From M0108 sp044228695 (lineage in GTDB: Bacteria; Pseudomonadota; Gammaproteobacteria; Chromatiales; Chromatiaceae): a stretch of DNA of 18,377 nucleotides. A program made the position numbers and the translations under genes. The stretch spans positions 1 through 18,377 of the forward strand of contig JBGAUK010000072.1 of NCBI GenBank assembly GCA_044228695.1. Reading direction: 5' to 3'. Below the pieces are notes generated by a model. The model was not told the origin of the DNA. It searched no databases and saw nothing but the letters and a program-made list of their open reading frames with translations. Positions 1-7,247 of this stretch are shown piece after piece. Each line of letters starts with the position of its first letter. Position 1 is the stretch's first letter.

Positions 1-3000
1 CCAAGGCGTCGAAGAGGGTGTCGTCGGTGTCGATGGCGTCGCTGAAACTTTGCACGGCGGCGCGGAAGAGGCCGGGCAGGCCCTGGGCCTGGATGTGGTG
101 GCGCCAGCGGGCGACAGTGGCGGCGGGGTCGGGTAGGAGTTGGGGCCGGTAGACGAGCAGCAGGGGCTTGTCGTCGACGCGGATGTAACGGGGGTCGCGG
201 AATATCGGCTCAAGCTCGGCGATGAAGGCAAGGTCGTCTGCGGGGGAGTGCTGCTGGCCGATGAGGACGTCCTGTTCCTCACCGTCCCAGCGGCGGGTCC
301 AGTTTTCGTTGGCCCAGCAGAGGCAGAAGGGCAGGTCGAGGCTGGGGTCGGCGAGGACCTGGCGCAAGGGCCGTTCGAGCAGGCGGTGCCCGCCAAACCA
401 GTAGTAGTGATAACAGAAGCCGTACAGGCCATATTTGTGGGCGAGGCGCACCTGCTCGCGCTGCACTTCGGCGAGGCGCAGGTCGTAAAAACCGAGGGCG
501 CCGGGCAGGCGCGGCTGGTGATGGCCGAGGAATTGGGGGTGGGCCTTGGTGACGTTGGTCCATTCGGTGAAGCCCGGACCCCACCAGCGGTCGTTCTCGG
601 GGATGGGGTGGAATTGCGGTAGGTAAAAGGCCAGGGCGCGTAGGGGGAGGTCGGCAGCATGCAGGCTGGCGGGGTGCTCGGGGACCGACTCGTCGATGTC
701 AGAGTCGGTCGTAAGATGGCTATAGTTGAGCCCCGCCCTCTGGGCCTGAACCGCCACGCTGGCCAGGGGCATTGGCTTGGGTATGGGACTACGCCCCTCC
801 TTTAGCCCGCGCAGCACGAAATGCTCCAGTGGATTGATGCCGGAGGCTTCCACGTCCGAATATTCCCGCAGGTACCAGGCACCATCAAAGGCGGGTCCCG
901 GATTGAGGCCCAATTTGCGGGCGAACTCGATGTAATGTCGCAAGGGGTTGATTCCTTGTAGCATCACTTCCGGGTATTGCTGGAGATACCAGCTTGTATC
1001 AAACCAGGGATTCGGGTTGCGGCCCTCCCAAGCCCCCTGAACCACAAAATCCACCAGCGGATTTATCCGCTGATCATGGATATCCGGATACTCCCTCAGA
1101 TACCAGGCGCCATCGAACAAGGGGTGTGGCGACCGACCTTCCAGCCCCCCTTGGACCAGGTAATGGCGCAGCGGATCTATTCCCGATTCGGCCACATCCG
1201 GATATTGCCTTAGATACCAGTCAGTCTTGAACAGGAAATGCGGGGATCGCCCTTCCCGCCAGCCACTGATCAGATAGTGCAGAAAGGGATTGACGCCATT
1301 ATCGGCGACATCTGGATTCTGCTTTAAATACCAGGCGCTATCAAACAGGGGATGGGGCGAACGCAGAGCCTTCGGACTTTGCTCAAGGAAATGCCGCAGT
1401 GGATTAATGCCCTTATCCGCGATTTCCGGGCATTGCCTCAGATACCAAGCCGAATCAAACAGGGGGTGGGGAGCAATACCCATCCGTGTGCCTTGGTCAA
1501 GGTAATGCAGCAACGGATTGGCATTTTCAGGCAATTTCTCCTTCAGTTCCGACAGATACCAGGTGGTATCAAAGGCTGGATGGGGATTGAATCCCTCGCG
1601 CCAACCCTGGTTTAGCCAATGATAGGTCGGTCGACAGCCTGTTAAAATCACCTCTGGGTATTGTTCCAGATACCAGTTTCTATCGAATAGGCCCGAACTC
1701 AGTAATTGACCCTCGACCCTGCGTTCCGCTATCTTGGACGTCAGAGTCAGGGTCGCGGTCCACCAGCCATATTTAAGAAATTTAGACAAGGCATTGGCCG
1801 GCCTTGGCAGGCGTTCCATTACTACAATTAGACCGCGACTTAGCGGCCAGGCAGGGCTACCCTGGATCATGCCCAACCGCGAACCCAGGGACCTATTCAA
1901 TTGTGTCAAGCGCGCCGATTCTTGCCGAACTGCCTTTAAAGTTATCCCAAGAGAGGAATAGAGGTTTTGCTGTTCCTTCAGTTTATCCTTGGCTTCCTGG
2001 GCTTCCCGTTGAAATTCGGCGTTCTTGAAATATAGTGTGGCATTTGTTACGGTCAACTCCTTAATCTTGGCATCACGCATGGCAACGCCCTGGTTTATTA
2101 CCGCCAACTCCTCCTCGGTAACGCTTAATTTATATTCAGCCTTAAATCGTTGTTGTTCAGCCTCCCCAAGCCCCTTCTCCGCCTTAGCGCGATCATTTTC
2201 AACCCTGCGCTTCTCTTGTTCAGCCTTAATTCTATCCTGTTCGGCCTTAATTTTTTCCTGTTCGGCCGCGTTTCGCTCCTGATCGGCGGCGGCCCTAGCC
2301 AGGCGAAGCTGAAGGTTTGGATACAGCGAAATGGCGGTCAATTGATCCAGTGTCCATCTTGGCCGCCATTTTTCCAGTATTGCTTGCAATCCCCGTAGAG
2401 CCGGTTCCTCTCCATCACGAACGGCGAATCCGCTGGTTTGGGAGATGCGATAGACCGCCGTAACGCGATCCACGTGAATGAAGTCTGTTTTCAGGCTCAG
2501 TTGAATCCAGAAATCCCAGTCCTCGTACACCACCAGGGATTCATCAAAGCGTAGGTCAGTTTCCAGCAAGGAACAGGCAAACATGACCGCATGCATGGGC
2601 AAGTAATTTTCCAGAAGCAGGCGGGTTGGATCGTAGGGGTCGTTATAGATACGAACCGTTTCCCAGCATCCATCGGTCTTTTCACAACGACAAATTACAC
2701 CGGTATAGGCCGCCTTGTCATGGGGAGATTTCTGCAAGGCCGCAACGAGGGAGACAACGTGATCCGGGAGTAACCAATCGTCATCGTCCAGAAAGGCCAC
2801 ATATTCGCCACCAGCCGCATCCAGACCGACATTACAGGCGGCACCGCGATCCAGATGGCTGCCGGTGGCAGCCACGCGTACCGGAAACTGTCCGCACCAG
2901 TCACTCCCGGGCAAGTCGCCACGGCCCTCCACATCGACCAGAATGACCTCAATGTGGCGGTAAGTCTGGGTGGCAATCGAGGACAGGGCATCCGCTAATT

Positions 3001-3787
3001 CGACACGGTTACTCGTGCGGATGATGATCGAGACCAAGGGTCCGATGGGATCGGTCATGAGTAGGCGCTCGGTATCAAGGCCAAGGGATCTTAGGGGTTG
3101 CATCAAGTCGTGAGAGGAAATCACCTTGAAGGCCTCCGCGGCCTGACACCCAGTTCCCAGGGAGCCGGCCCGGACCTTATTCAATGCCAAAATCACCTCT
3201 CCGCCCATGCCTTGATCGGATGGCAAGTCAAATAGGGCCAAGGCGGCACGCTTCTCGGTCAGGCACTCGGAAATATCGAGGTAAGTATCCGCCGCTTGTG
3301 GTACACCAGTCTCATACATGGCCAGTAGGCAGGGTACCGGGTAGCGTCGAACTGCCTCCAGGGCGGCAAGGCCCAGGTTGGCCCGATCGGCATCGGGTTC
3401 GGTGACAAAGGGGGCATAGACGAGGGATGGACCCAAGGCGGAGAGGATTTCACCCAGCCGGTGAATCAGGCGTTCTCCATACCCCAGGCTGGCTTCGGGT
3501 TCTGTCCAGAGGATGGGTTCCTCAAGCCCCAACAGGCGAGCCGCCTTGCCCGTCGCAAATCCCGGATTGTTACCCATGCGCCCCTGATCCAAGGGTTCCT
3601 GAGCAACGCTATCCCCACGGGAAATGACGAGAACCTTAACCCGATCCCCAGCCTTGCGGTGACGGAGGCCAGCACCGCCGCAACCACGCACCTCGTCGCC
3701 CGGTGTGGCCGCCAAAACTAAAACAGGTCCCTTACCCAGGGCAAATTCCAGGTTATGGGGGGACAGTGGCTTCAACTGGCTAGTCAT
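1..3787 (-). CDS. Giant multi-domain glycosyltransferase: degenerate PIG-L + GT2 + coiled coil + WYL repeats + WbsX/GH99-like (3' end outside window)
   Basis: I translated the minus strand from 3787 to base 1 and found no stop, so at least 1262 codons are open and the C-terminus lies beyond the window. Residues about 20-240 look like a PIG-L/LmbE deacetylase, but HPDDE is replaced by TPGDE (28-32) and the later HPDH by DADR (132-135). Residues about 250-450 form a GT2 domain: LVSIIIRT start, FLDDDDW (332-338) as the DXD motif, YEDWDFW (421-427). A heptad coiled coil follows (about 500-640), then eight 38-residue repeats (701-1004). From about 1050 a WbsX/GH99-like domain begins (FYLPQFHPIPEND, FTEWTNV, CYHYYWFGG, WANENWTRRWDG). 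Likely role: assembly of a surface polysaccharide, in the cytoplasm or at the inner membrane; substrate unknown. The start is uncertain: an in-frame ATG lies 23 codons upstream at 3856, and neither has a Shine-Dalgarno sequence. Domain calls are confident, biochemical role is inference. Confidence 0.88.
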   Translation of the reverse strand, partial: MTSQLKPLSPHNLEFALGKGPVLVLAATPGDEVRGCGGAGLRHRKAGDRVKVLVISRGDSVAQEPLDQGRMGNNPGFATGKAARLLGLEEPILWTEPEASLGYGERLIHRLGEILSALGPSLVYAPFVTEPDADRANLGLAALEAVRRYPVPCLLAMYETGVPQAADTYLDISECLTEKRAALALFDLPSDQGMGGEVILALNKVRAGSLGTGCQAAEAFKVISSHDLMQPLRSLGLDTERLLMTDPIGPLVSIIIRTSNRVELADALSSIATQTYRHIEVILVDVEGRGDLPGSDWCGQFPVRVAATGSHLDRGAACNVGLDAAGGEYVAFLDDDDWLLPDHVVSLVAALQKSPHDKAAYTGVICRCEKTDGCWETVRIYNDPYDPTRLLLENYLPMHAVMFACSLLETDLRFDESLVVYEDWDFWIQLSLKTDFIHVDRVTAVYRISQTSGFAVRDGEEPALRGLQAILEKWRPRWTLDQLTAISLYPNLQLRLARAAADQERNAAEQEKIKAEQDRIKAEQEKRRVENDRAKAEKGLGEAEQQRFKAEYKLSVTEEELAVINQGVAMRDAKIKELTVTNATLYFKNAEFQREAQEAKDKLKEQQNLYSSLGITLKAVRQESARLTQLNRSLGSRLGMIQGSPAWPLSRGLIVVMERLPRPANALSKFLKYGWWTATLTLTSKIAERRVEGQLLSSGLFDRNWYLEQYPEVILTGCRPTYHWLNQGWREGFNPHPAFDTTWYLSELKEKLPENANPLLHYLDQGTRMGIAPHPLFDSAWYLRQCPEIADKGINPLRHFLEQSPKALRSPHPLFDSAWYLKQNPDVADNGVNPFLHYLISGWREGRSPHFLFKTDWYLRQYPDVAESGIDPLRHYLVQGGLEGRSPHPLFDGAWYLREYPDIHDQRINPLVDFVVQGAWEGRNPNPWFDTSWYLQQYPEVMLQGINPLRHYIEFARKLGLNPGPAFDGAWYLREYSDVEASGINPLEHFVLRGLKEGRSPIPKPMPLASVAVQAQRAGLNYSHLTTDSDIDESVPEHPASLHAADLPLRALAFYLPQFHPIPENDRWWGPGFTEWTNVTKAHPQFLGHHQPRLPGALGFYDLRLAEVQREQVRLAHKYGLYGFCYHYYWFGGHRLLERPLRQVLADPSLDLPFCLCWANENWTRRWDGEEQDVLIGQQHSPADDLAFIAELEPIFRDPRYIRVDDKPLLLVYRPQLLPDPAATVARWRHHIQAQGLPGLFRAAVQSFSDAIDTDDTLFDAL
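776..1687 (-). repeat. Eight tandem 114-bp (38-residue) WYL coding repeats
   Basis: Eight consecutive units of exactly 38 residues lie inside the giant glycosyltransferase, with no insertion or gap. The consensus begins F-D-x-x-W-Y-L-x-x-Y-P-D/E-V, followed by G-I-N-P-L-x-H-Y and ending E-G-R-x-P-H-P-L. The WYL core is present in all eight units, and most keep N-P-L and P-x-P. Similar WYL/NPLxHY units are known in large bacterial glycosyltransferases. Their function is not established; a spacer or scaffold is a guess. Confidence 0.93.
2096..2284 (-). repeat. Nine heptad coiled-coil repeats with residual 21-bp DNA repeats
   Basis: Nine consecutive seven-residue units run from DQERNAA through EQEKIKA, EQDRIKA, EQEKRRV, ENDRAKA, EKGLGEA, EQQRFKA and EYKLSVT to EEELAVI. 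The second and third units differ at only two of 21 bases, so this part arose by recent local duplication. The charge pattern predicts a long alpha-helix or coiled coil linking the GT2 domain to the WYL repeats. Confidence 0.85.
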
Positions 3788-3856
3788 GTCTAAAGGGGAA
3801 ACTAGAGAAAAAGAGGTGCATTGCTGACGAGAAAGATAGCTCGCCGGAGTATTCAT

Positions 3857-4051
3857 ATTTACTAGGAGTATTATGCCATGGTCTGGCACAGTGGCCCCTA
3901 TCAGGTGGATGCGCAAGCAAATACAGCCACTCACCAGAGGCTTTCGTGGGCAGGAGCAGATACGAGGATACAGTCAACTCAGATAGGCATTATCCCCAGC
4001 GTCGGTGTTCCGATGATTGGAGACTATTCCGGTGGGAGTCTCTTCGCGAAT
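3857..4051. other. Intergenic gap between the GT4 gene and the giant glycosyltransferase gene
   Basis: About 195-264 bp without a supported gene, depending on the start chosen downstream. It holds the weak -10 candidate and a 6-bp inverted repeat (GAGACT at 4020-4025, AGTCTC at 4037-4042) with no T-tract on either strand. Read-through from the GT4 gene is possible because no clear terminator is present. Confidence 0.5.
3870..3875 (-). promoter_or_regulatory. Possible extended -10 element before the giant glycosyltransferase gene
   Basis: On the minus strand the sequence reads ATGGCATAATACT, which holds CATAAT preceded by TGG as an extended -10. No convincing -35 is visible 16-18 bp upstream. 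Transcription from here would give a leader of about 75 nt to the ATG at 3787, or almost none to the ATG at 3856. Weak prediction. Confidence 0.25.
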
Positions 4052-5200
4052 TTAGTTAGCTACCAAGCTCTGGAACAGGCTTTGATAGCGGTCGGCCATA
4101 TTCCGGACCGAGAGTTCTTCCGCCCGCTGCAAGCCCTTTCCAACAAGCTGACACTGGCGTTCCGGATCACCCAGGATAGCGGCGATGCCCGCCGCCAGGG
4201 CCCCGGCACTGCCTGACGCCACCAGCACGCCGTCCTGCCCCCCGCTCAGGACCTCCCGGGGACCGTGGGGACAATCCGTCGCGATCACCGGGGTACCGCA
4301 GGCCATGGCCTCCAGCATAGCGTAACCAAAGCCCTCAAACTGGCAGGTGTGGACATAGAGATCCGCCCGGCTAAGGTAAGGAAAGACATTCTCCCGATAG
4401 CCGGCGAAAACGACCCGATCAGCGAGCCTTAAGTCGCGAGCCCGGTTGGCCAGGGCCTCGCGCTCCGGGCCCTCCCCCACGATGATGAGGGAACAGGGAT
4501 GTTGATCGCGAATCCGATCCATAGCCTCGATGACGAGGTGAATGTCCTTTTCCTCCGAGAGTCGCGCCGCCACGCACAACCTCGGCATATCCAGGGGTAA
4601 TTGCTCCATGCCCGGCGCGGGCGCCTCCGCCGCCTGCCTGACCGCGGTGCCATCGATGCCATTGGGAATAACCTGAATGCGCCTGGTAGCGCCAAAAAAG
4701 CGCCAACGCGTATCCCGTGCGGTACCTTGGGAGGGGACAAGGATGCAATCCGTGAGACGGGCCGTCAGCGTGATTGCCGTTTGCAGAAAGAGGCGGCGCG
4801 AAAAGCCTCTTTCATAACGCCGGATATACTCAAAAATAGGACCGCGAAAGGAGCCAACCACCTTTGGTGGCTTTTCCAGTCGGCGCGCCGCAAAGGTCAC
4901 TAAGGCGGCCGAGTAATGCATCATCCCCAGCACCACATCCGGACGGGCCTGGCGTACCAGGGCCTCCGTGGCCTTCACATCCGCGCGCAGACTGGGTATA
5001 TCGTGGAACCAGCCATGCTGGATCAAACCTGCGGTATCGATAAAATCATCGAATCGCTCGGGCATGAAGGCGCGCAAGGCAGCCGGAGCCGCCAGGGTCA
5101 GATGACTGACGACCTGGCGGTCCAGATGGGACAGGAGATTATGGGTGGTGCGTTCCGCTCCGCCAAAGACCCCAGCCTGATGAAGGATCAGCAAGCGCAC
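4052..5200 (-). CDS. GT4-family glycosyltransferase
   Basis: This 382-residue protein has the usual length and two-Rossmann (GT-B) layout of GT4 enzymes, which are retaining transferases using nucleotide sugars. The N-terminal domain has the GG acceptor loop (VFGGAERT, 12-18). The C-terminal domain has RLSEEKD (213-219), with the Arg and Lys that normally contact the donor diphosphate, VGEGPE (241-246) and the E-x7-E motif EGFGYAMLE (289-297). There is no signal peptide, so it should act on the cytoplasmic face of the membrane. Translation starts at GTG, 5 bp after the TAA of the upstream Asp-box gene and without a good ribosome binding site of its own, so coupling is likely. It probably adds one sugar in the same surface-glycan pathway as its neighbours; donor and acceptor cannot be read from sequence. 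Confidence 0.93.
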   Translation of the reverse strand: MRLLILHQAGVFGGAERTTHNLLSHLDRQVVSHLTLAAPAALRAFMPERFDDFIDTAGLIQHGWFHDIPSLRADVKATEALVRQARPDVVLGMMHYSAALVTFAARRLEKPPKVVGSFRGPIFEYIRRYERGFSRRLFLQTAITLTARLTDCILVPSQGTARDTRWRFFGATRRIQVIPNGIDGTAVRQAAEAPAPGMEQLPLDMPRLCVAARLSEEKDIHLVIEAMDRIRDQHPCSLIIVGEGPEREALANRARDLRLADRVVFAGYRENVFPYLSRADLYVHTCQFEGFGYAMLEAMACGTPVIATDCPHGPREVLSGGQDGVLVASGSAGALAAGIAAILGDPERQCQLVGKGLQRAEELSVRNMADRYQSLFQSLVAN

Positions 5201-5205
5201 CGTCT

Positions 5206-7056
5206 TTAGTGAATGGTGAACTTCTTATCCATGTACTCGCTGTAATACTCCCGGTACCAATTACCATCGATCCATAGCCAGGTTTCCGTGATGTTAATCT
5301 CTTTCTCCGGTCGGGTGATCATCTCTCCCGTACCGGCACGGAAGGGTGGGATGCTGGCCATGACGCGGGTCTTGACCGTGGCGACGGGCCCTTCAATCTT
5401 GATACCATCCACTTTGATCTCACGATAGGCGATGCGTCCCATTTGCTTTCGGTAAGTCTCGGCTTTCATTTTGGCGCGATAGAAGGGGTCTTGAAATCCA
5501 TAGGCCACGTCATAGTCCTTGGCTATCAGGCTTTGCCAGAAACCCTCGACGCGCTGGCGCAAGGCATCTTGCGCCGGGTCGGTGATCTGCCCCTCGGCAC
5601 CGGCTACGGCCGTGGGTGCCCCTAAGCCAGCGGGTGCCACCGATGTCGCCTTATCAGCCGCCGATATTTCGGCGGGTTTTGGCTTAGGCAGAGCGGCGGC
5701 GATTTGCTCCAGATCCGAGGGCGAAAAGGTGACCTCGAACAAACTCAAGGCGCCATAGCTATCATCCGCAGGCTGTTGCGAGATGACATGATAGGTCTGG
5801 TCAAGGTAATAGCTGGCCGAGAACTGATCCGGCAAACCGCGATTGATCCCCGGCGGTTGCGGCAGGGGAATGTTGTCATACTTCCAAGTCTGGCCACCAT
5901 CGTAGGATAGACTGGCAAAGAGCTGGCCTCTCAGATTCCGCCAGTCCTCCCAGACCATCAACAACTGCCCGAGCTGAGGGCCTAGCGTGATCGAAGGATT
6001 GCGCCCCCTGAATTTTTGACCTATTGCCACGGGGCGAGGGCGGCTGATAACCCAATTGTCCCCACGATCGGCCGATCTGATCAAGCGCACATCCTGCTTA
6101 TGGCTTGGGTTGGCCAGATCGCTGCCACTCAGGGCGATGTAGATGCGGCCTTCGTCATCCGTGTCCACCACCAGACTACCGATGAGAAAATCATCAAGAT
6201 CATCAAAGCCAAAGCGCTTCCAGGTTTGGCCTAAATCGTCCGAGAAGGCGCCCTCCAGCCGGTTTTTTTCATAGCGGGTCTCCCACACCACGAACCACCG
6301 CTCACCACTGCGAAAGGCCTGGAAGTTCCAGGAAATCGTGGGCACCTCGGCAATAGGTACCGCCGGACCAAACTCCTTACCATCCGGCCGCTTGGTCTTG
6401 GCGACGATGCGGCTACCCTTGTCATCCTCAATCCAACTAAAGACCAGAATATTTCCGGCCTTATCGTAGGCCCAGACCGGATAGATCCCGGGCGTGACCC
6501 GCTCAACGGCAGACATTTCGCCGGTCCGGGGATTCACATTTTGATAAAAAACGAAATATTGTTGCTTCAATAGGGGATCCCCGGCCTCGCCGTACCAGAG
6601 CAGATGCACGGTATCCTGCAAATTGACGGCCTTAAGCCGGGTCAAGGGTTCGGTTCCTTCACCTAGGATCAGGGGGCTATTTTCGGGGGTGTTGCTGTTC
6701 CCCAGATACAGGCTCTTGGTGGGAAATTTCTGTCGCCACAGAATACTCACACCCTCCGGCAGTGCAGCCATGGCCAGTCCGGAGGGGGTACGCTCCGGTT
6801 CCTGTTGGACCAGAATGCGGTCCTCACCCTTGGGGTTACGCAGGTGCAGGGAGCGACTCAAGTCATAATAGCTCAGCCAGAGTTCCGCCTTTCCATCGAG
6901 CTGGTAATGCCACTGCCCGGTTCGTTCCAAGGCGGACGCATTAATCTGCTCAGACTTTATATCCCCGAAAACTTGGCCTGCCAAGGCCCACAAGACCATC
7001 AAGACCGTCACAAGGGTAATGTTACTTGCCCCAGAGTACCTAGTATTCAATCTCAT
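5206..7056 (-). CDS. Exported Asp-box (sialidase-like) beta-propeller protein with C-terminal NTF2-like domain
   Basis: This 616-residue protein opens with a hydrophobic segment (about 12-31), read as a signal peptide or N-terminal anchor, so it should be periplasmic or surface-exposed. Three Asp boxes (S-x-D-x-G-x-T/N-W) lie at 272-279, 328-335 and 384-391, exactly 56 residues apart, as expected for successive propeller blades. An Ala/Pro-rich linker (about 458-492) leads to a C-terminal domain (about 495-616), from EGFWQSL to ETWLWIDGNWYREYY, that resembles the NTF2/SnoaL-like cone fold. I see no clear sialidase arginine triad, so glycan binding is as likely as hydrolysis. ATG start with AAAGAG about 3 nt upstream. 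It is followed after 5 bp by the GT4 gene, so the two are probably co-transcribed and act on the same glycan. Exact function unknown. Confidence 0.85.
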   Translation of the reverse strand: MRLNTRYSGASNITLVTVLMVLWALAGQVFGDIKSEQINASALERTGQWHYQLDGKAELWLSYYDLSRSLHLRNPKGEDRILVQQEPERTPSGLAMAALPEGVSILWRQKFPTKSLYLGNSNTPENSPLILGEGTEPLTRLKAVNLQDTVHLLWYGEAGDPLLKQQYFVFYQNVNPRTGEMSAVERVTPGIYPVWAYDKAGNILVFSWIEDDKGSRIVAKTKRPDGKEFGPAVPIAEVPTISWNFQAFRSGERWFVVWETRYEKNRLEGAFSDDLGQTWKRFGFDDLDDFLIGSLVVDTDDEGRIYIALSGSDLANPSHKQDVRLIRSADRGDNWVISRPRPVAIGQKFRGRNPSITLGPQLGQLLMVWEDWRNLRGQLFASLSYDGGQTWKYDNIPLPQPPGINRGLPDQFSASYYLDQTYHVISQQPADDSYGALSLFEVTFSPSDLEQIAAALPKPKPAEISAADKATSVAPAGLGAPTAVAGAEGQITDPAQDALRQRVEGFWQSLIAKDYDVAYGFQDPFYRAKMKAETYRKQMGRIAYREIKVDGIKIEGPVATVKTRVMASIPPFRAGTGEMITRPEKEINITETWLWIDGNWYREYYSEYMDKKFTIH

Positions 7057-7097
7057 TACTCTTTCTCATGGTGATGCCCTACAGCTAAGGCTCTCGT

Positions 7098-7103
7098 ATT
7101 ATG
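7098..7103 (-). promoter_or_regulatory. Possible -10 element for the Asp-box gene
   Basis: The minus strand reads GTTCATAATACG about 42 nt upstream of the ATG at 7056, and the T-tract of the preceding terminator lies just upstream as an AT-rich stretch. There is no good -35. A promoter is expected here because a terminator isolates this gene from the one upstream, but the match is weak. Confidence 0.3.
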
Positions 7104-7120
7104 AACCAGCGGGAGAATCA

Positions 7121-7155
7121 AAAATAAAAAAAATGCCGCCTTGCGGCGGCATTTT
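7121..7155 (-). terminator. Intrinsic terminator of the exported-protein gene
   Basis: A perfect 11-bp stem (AAAATGCCGCC at 7130-7140 with GGCGGCATTTT at 7145-7155) closes a 4-nt loop that reads GCAA on the minus strand, a GNRA-type tetraloop. On the minus strand it runs into a T-rich tract broken by one A. It lies about 93 nt after the TAA at 7248. The plus strand also has TTTTCTCTCT after the stem, so weak bidirectional action is possible. Confidence 0.92.
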
Positions 7156-7247
7156 CTCTCTCTCAAGTCAAACATCAACTACTTCGATGATAATTTACCC
7201 AAGAGAGCCAGGCCCAGTGAGGACACTGTCGGATAGCTATTCGAAAT

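Noticed and set aside
776..1687. Regular 114-bp repeats as a CRISPR-like or non-coding array
   Set aside because: The period is a whole number of codons, similarity is much clearer in protein than in DNA, and the reading frame is continuous.
3873..3986. 37-residue plus-strand frame with AGGAG just upstream
   Set aside because: The ribosome-binding-like sequence is attractive, but the peptide is compositionally unremarkable and no plus-strand promoter or second gene supports it.
4020..4042. Inverted repeat GAGACT/AGTCTC as a terminator
   Set aside because: The stem is only 6 bp with an 11-nt loop, and no T-tract follows on either strand.
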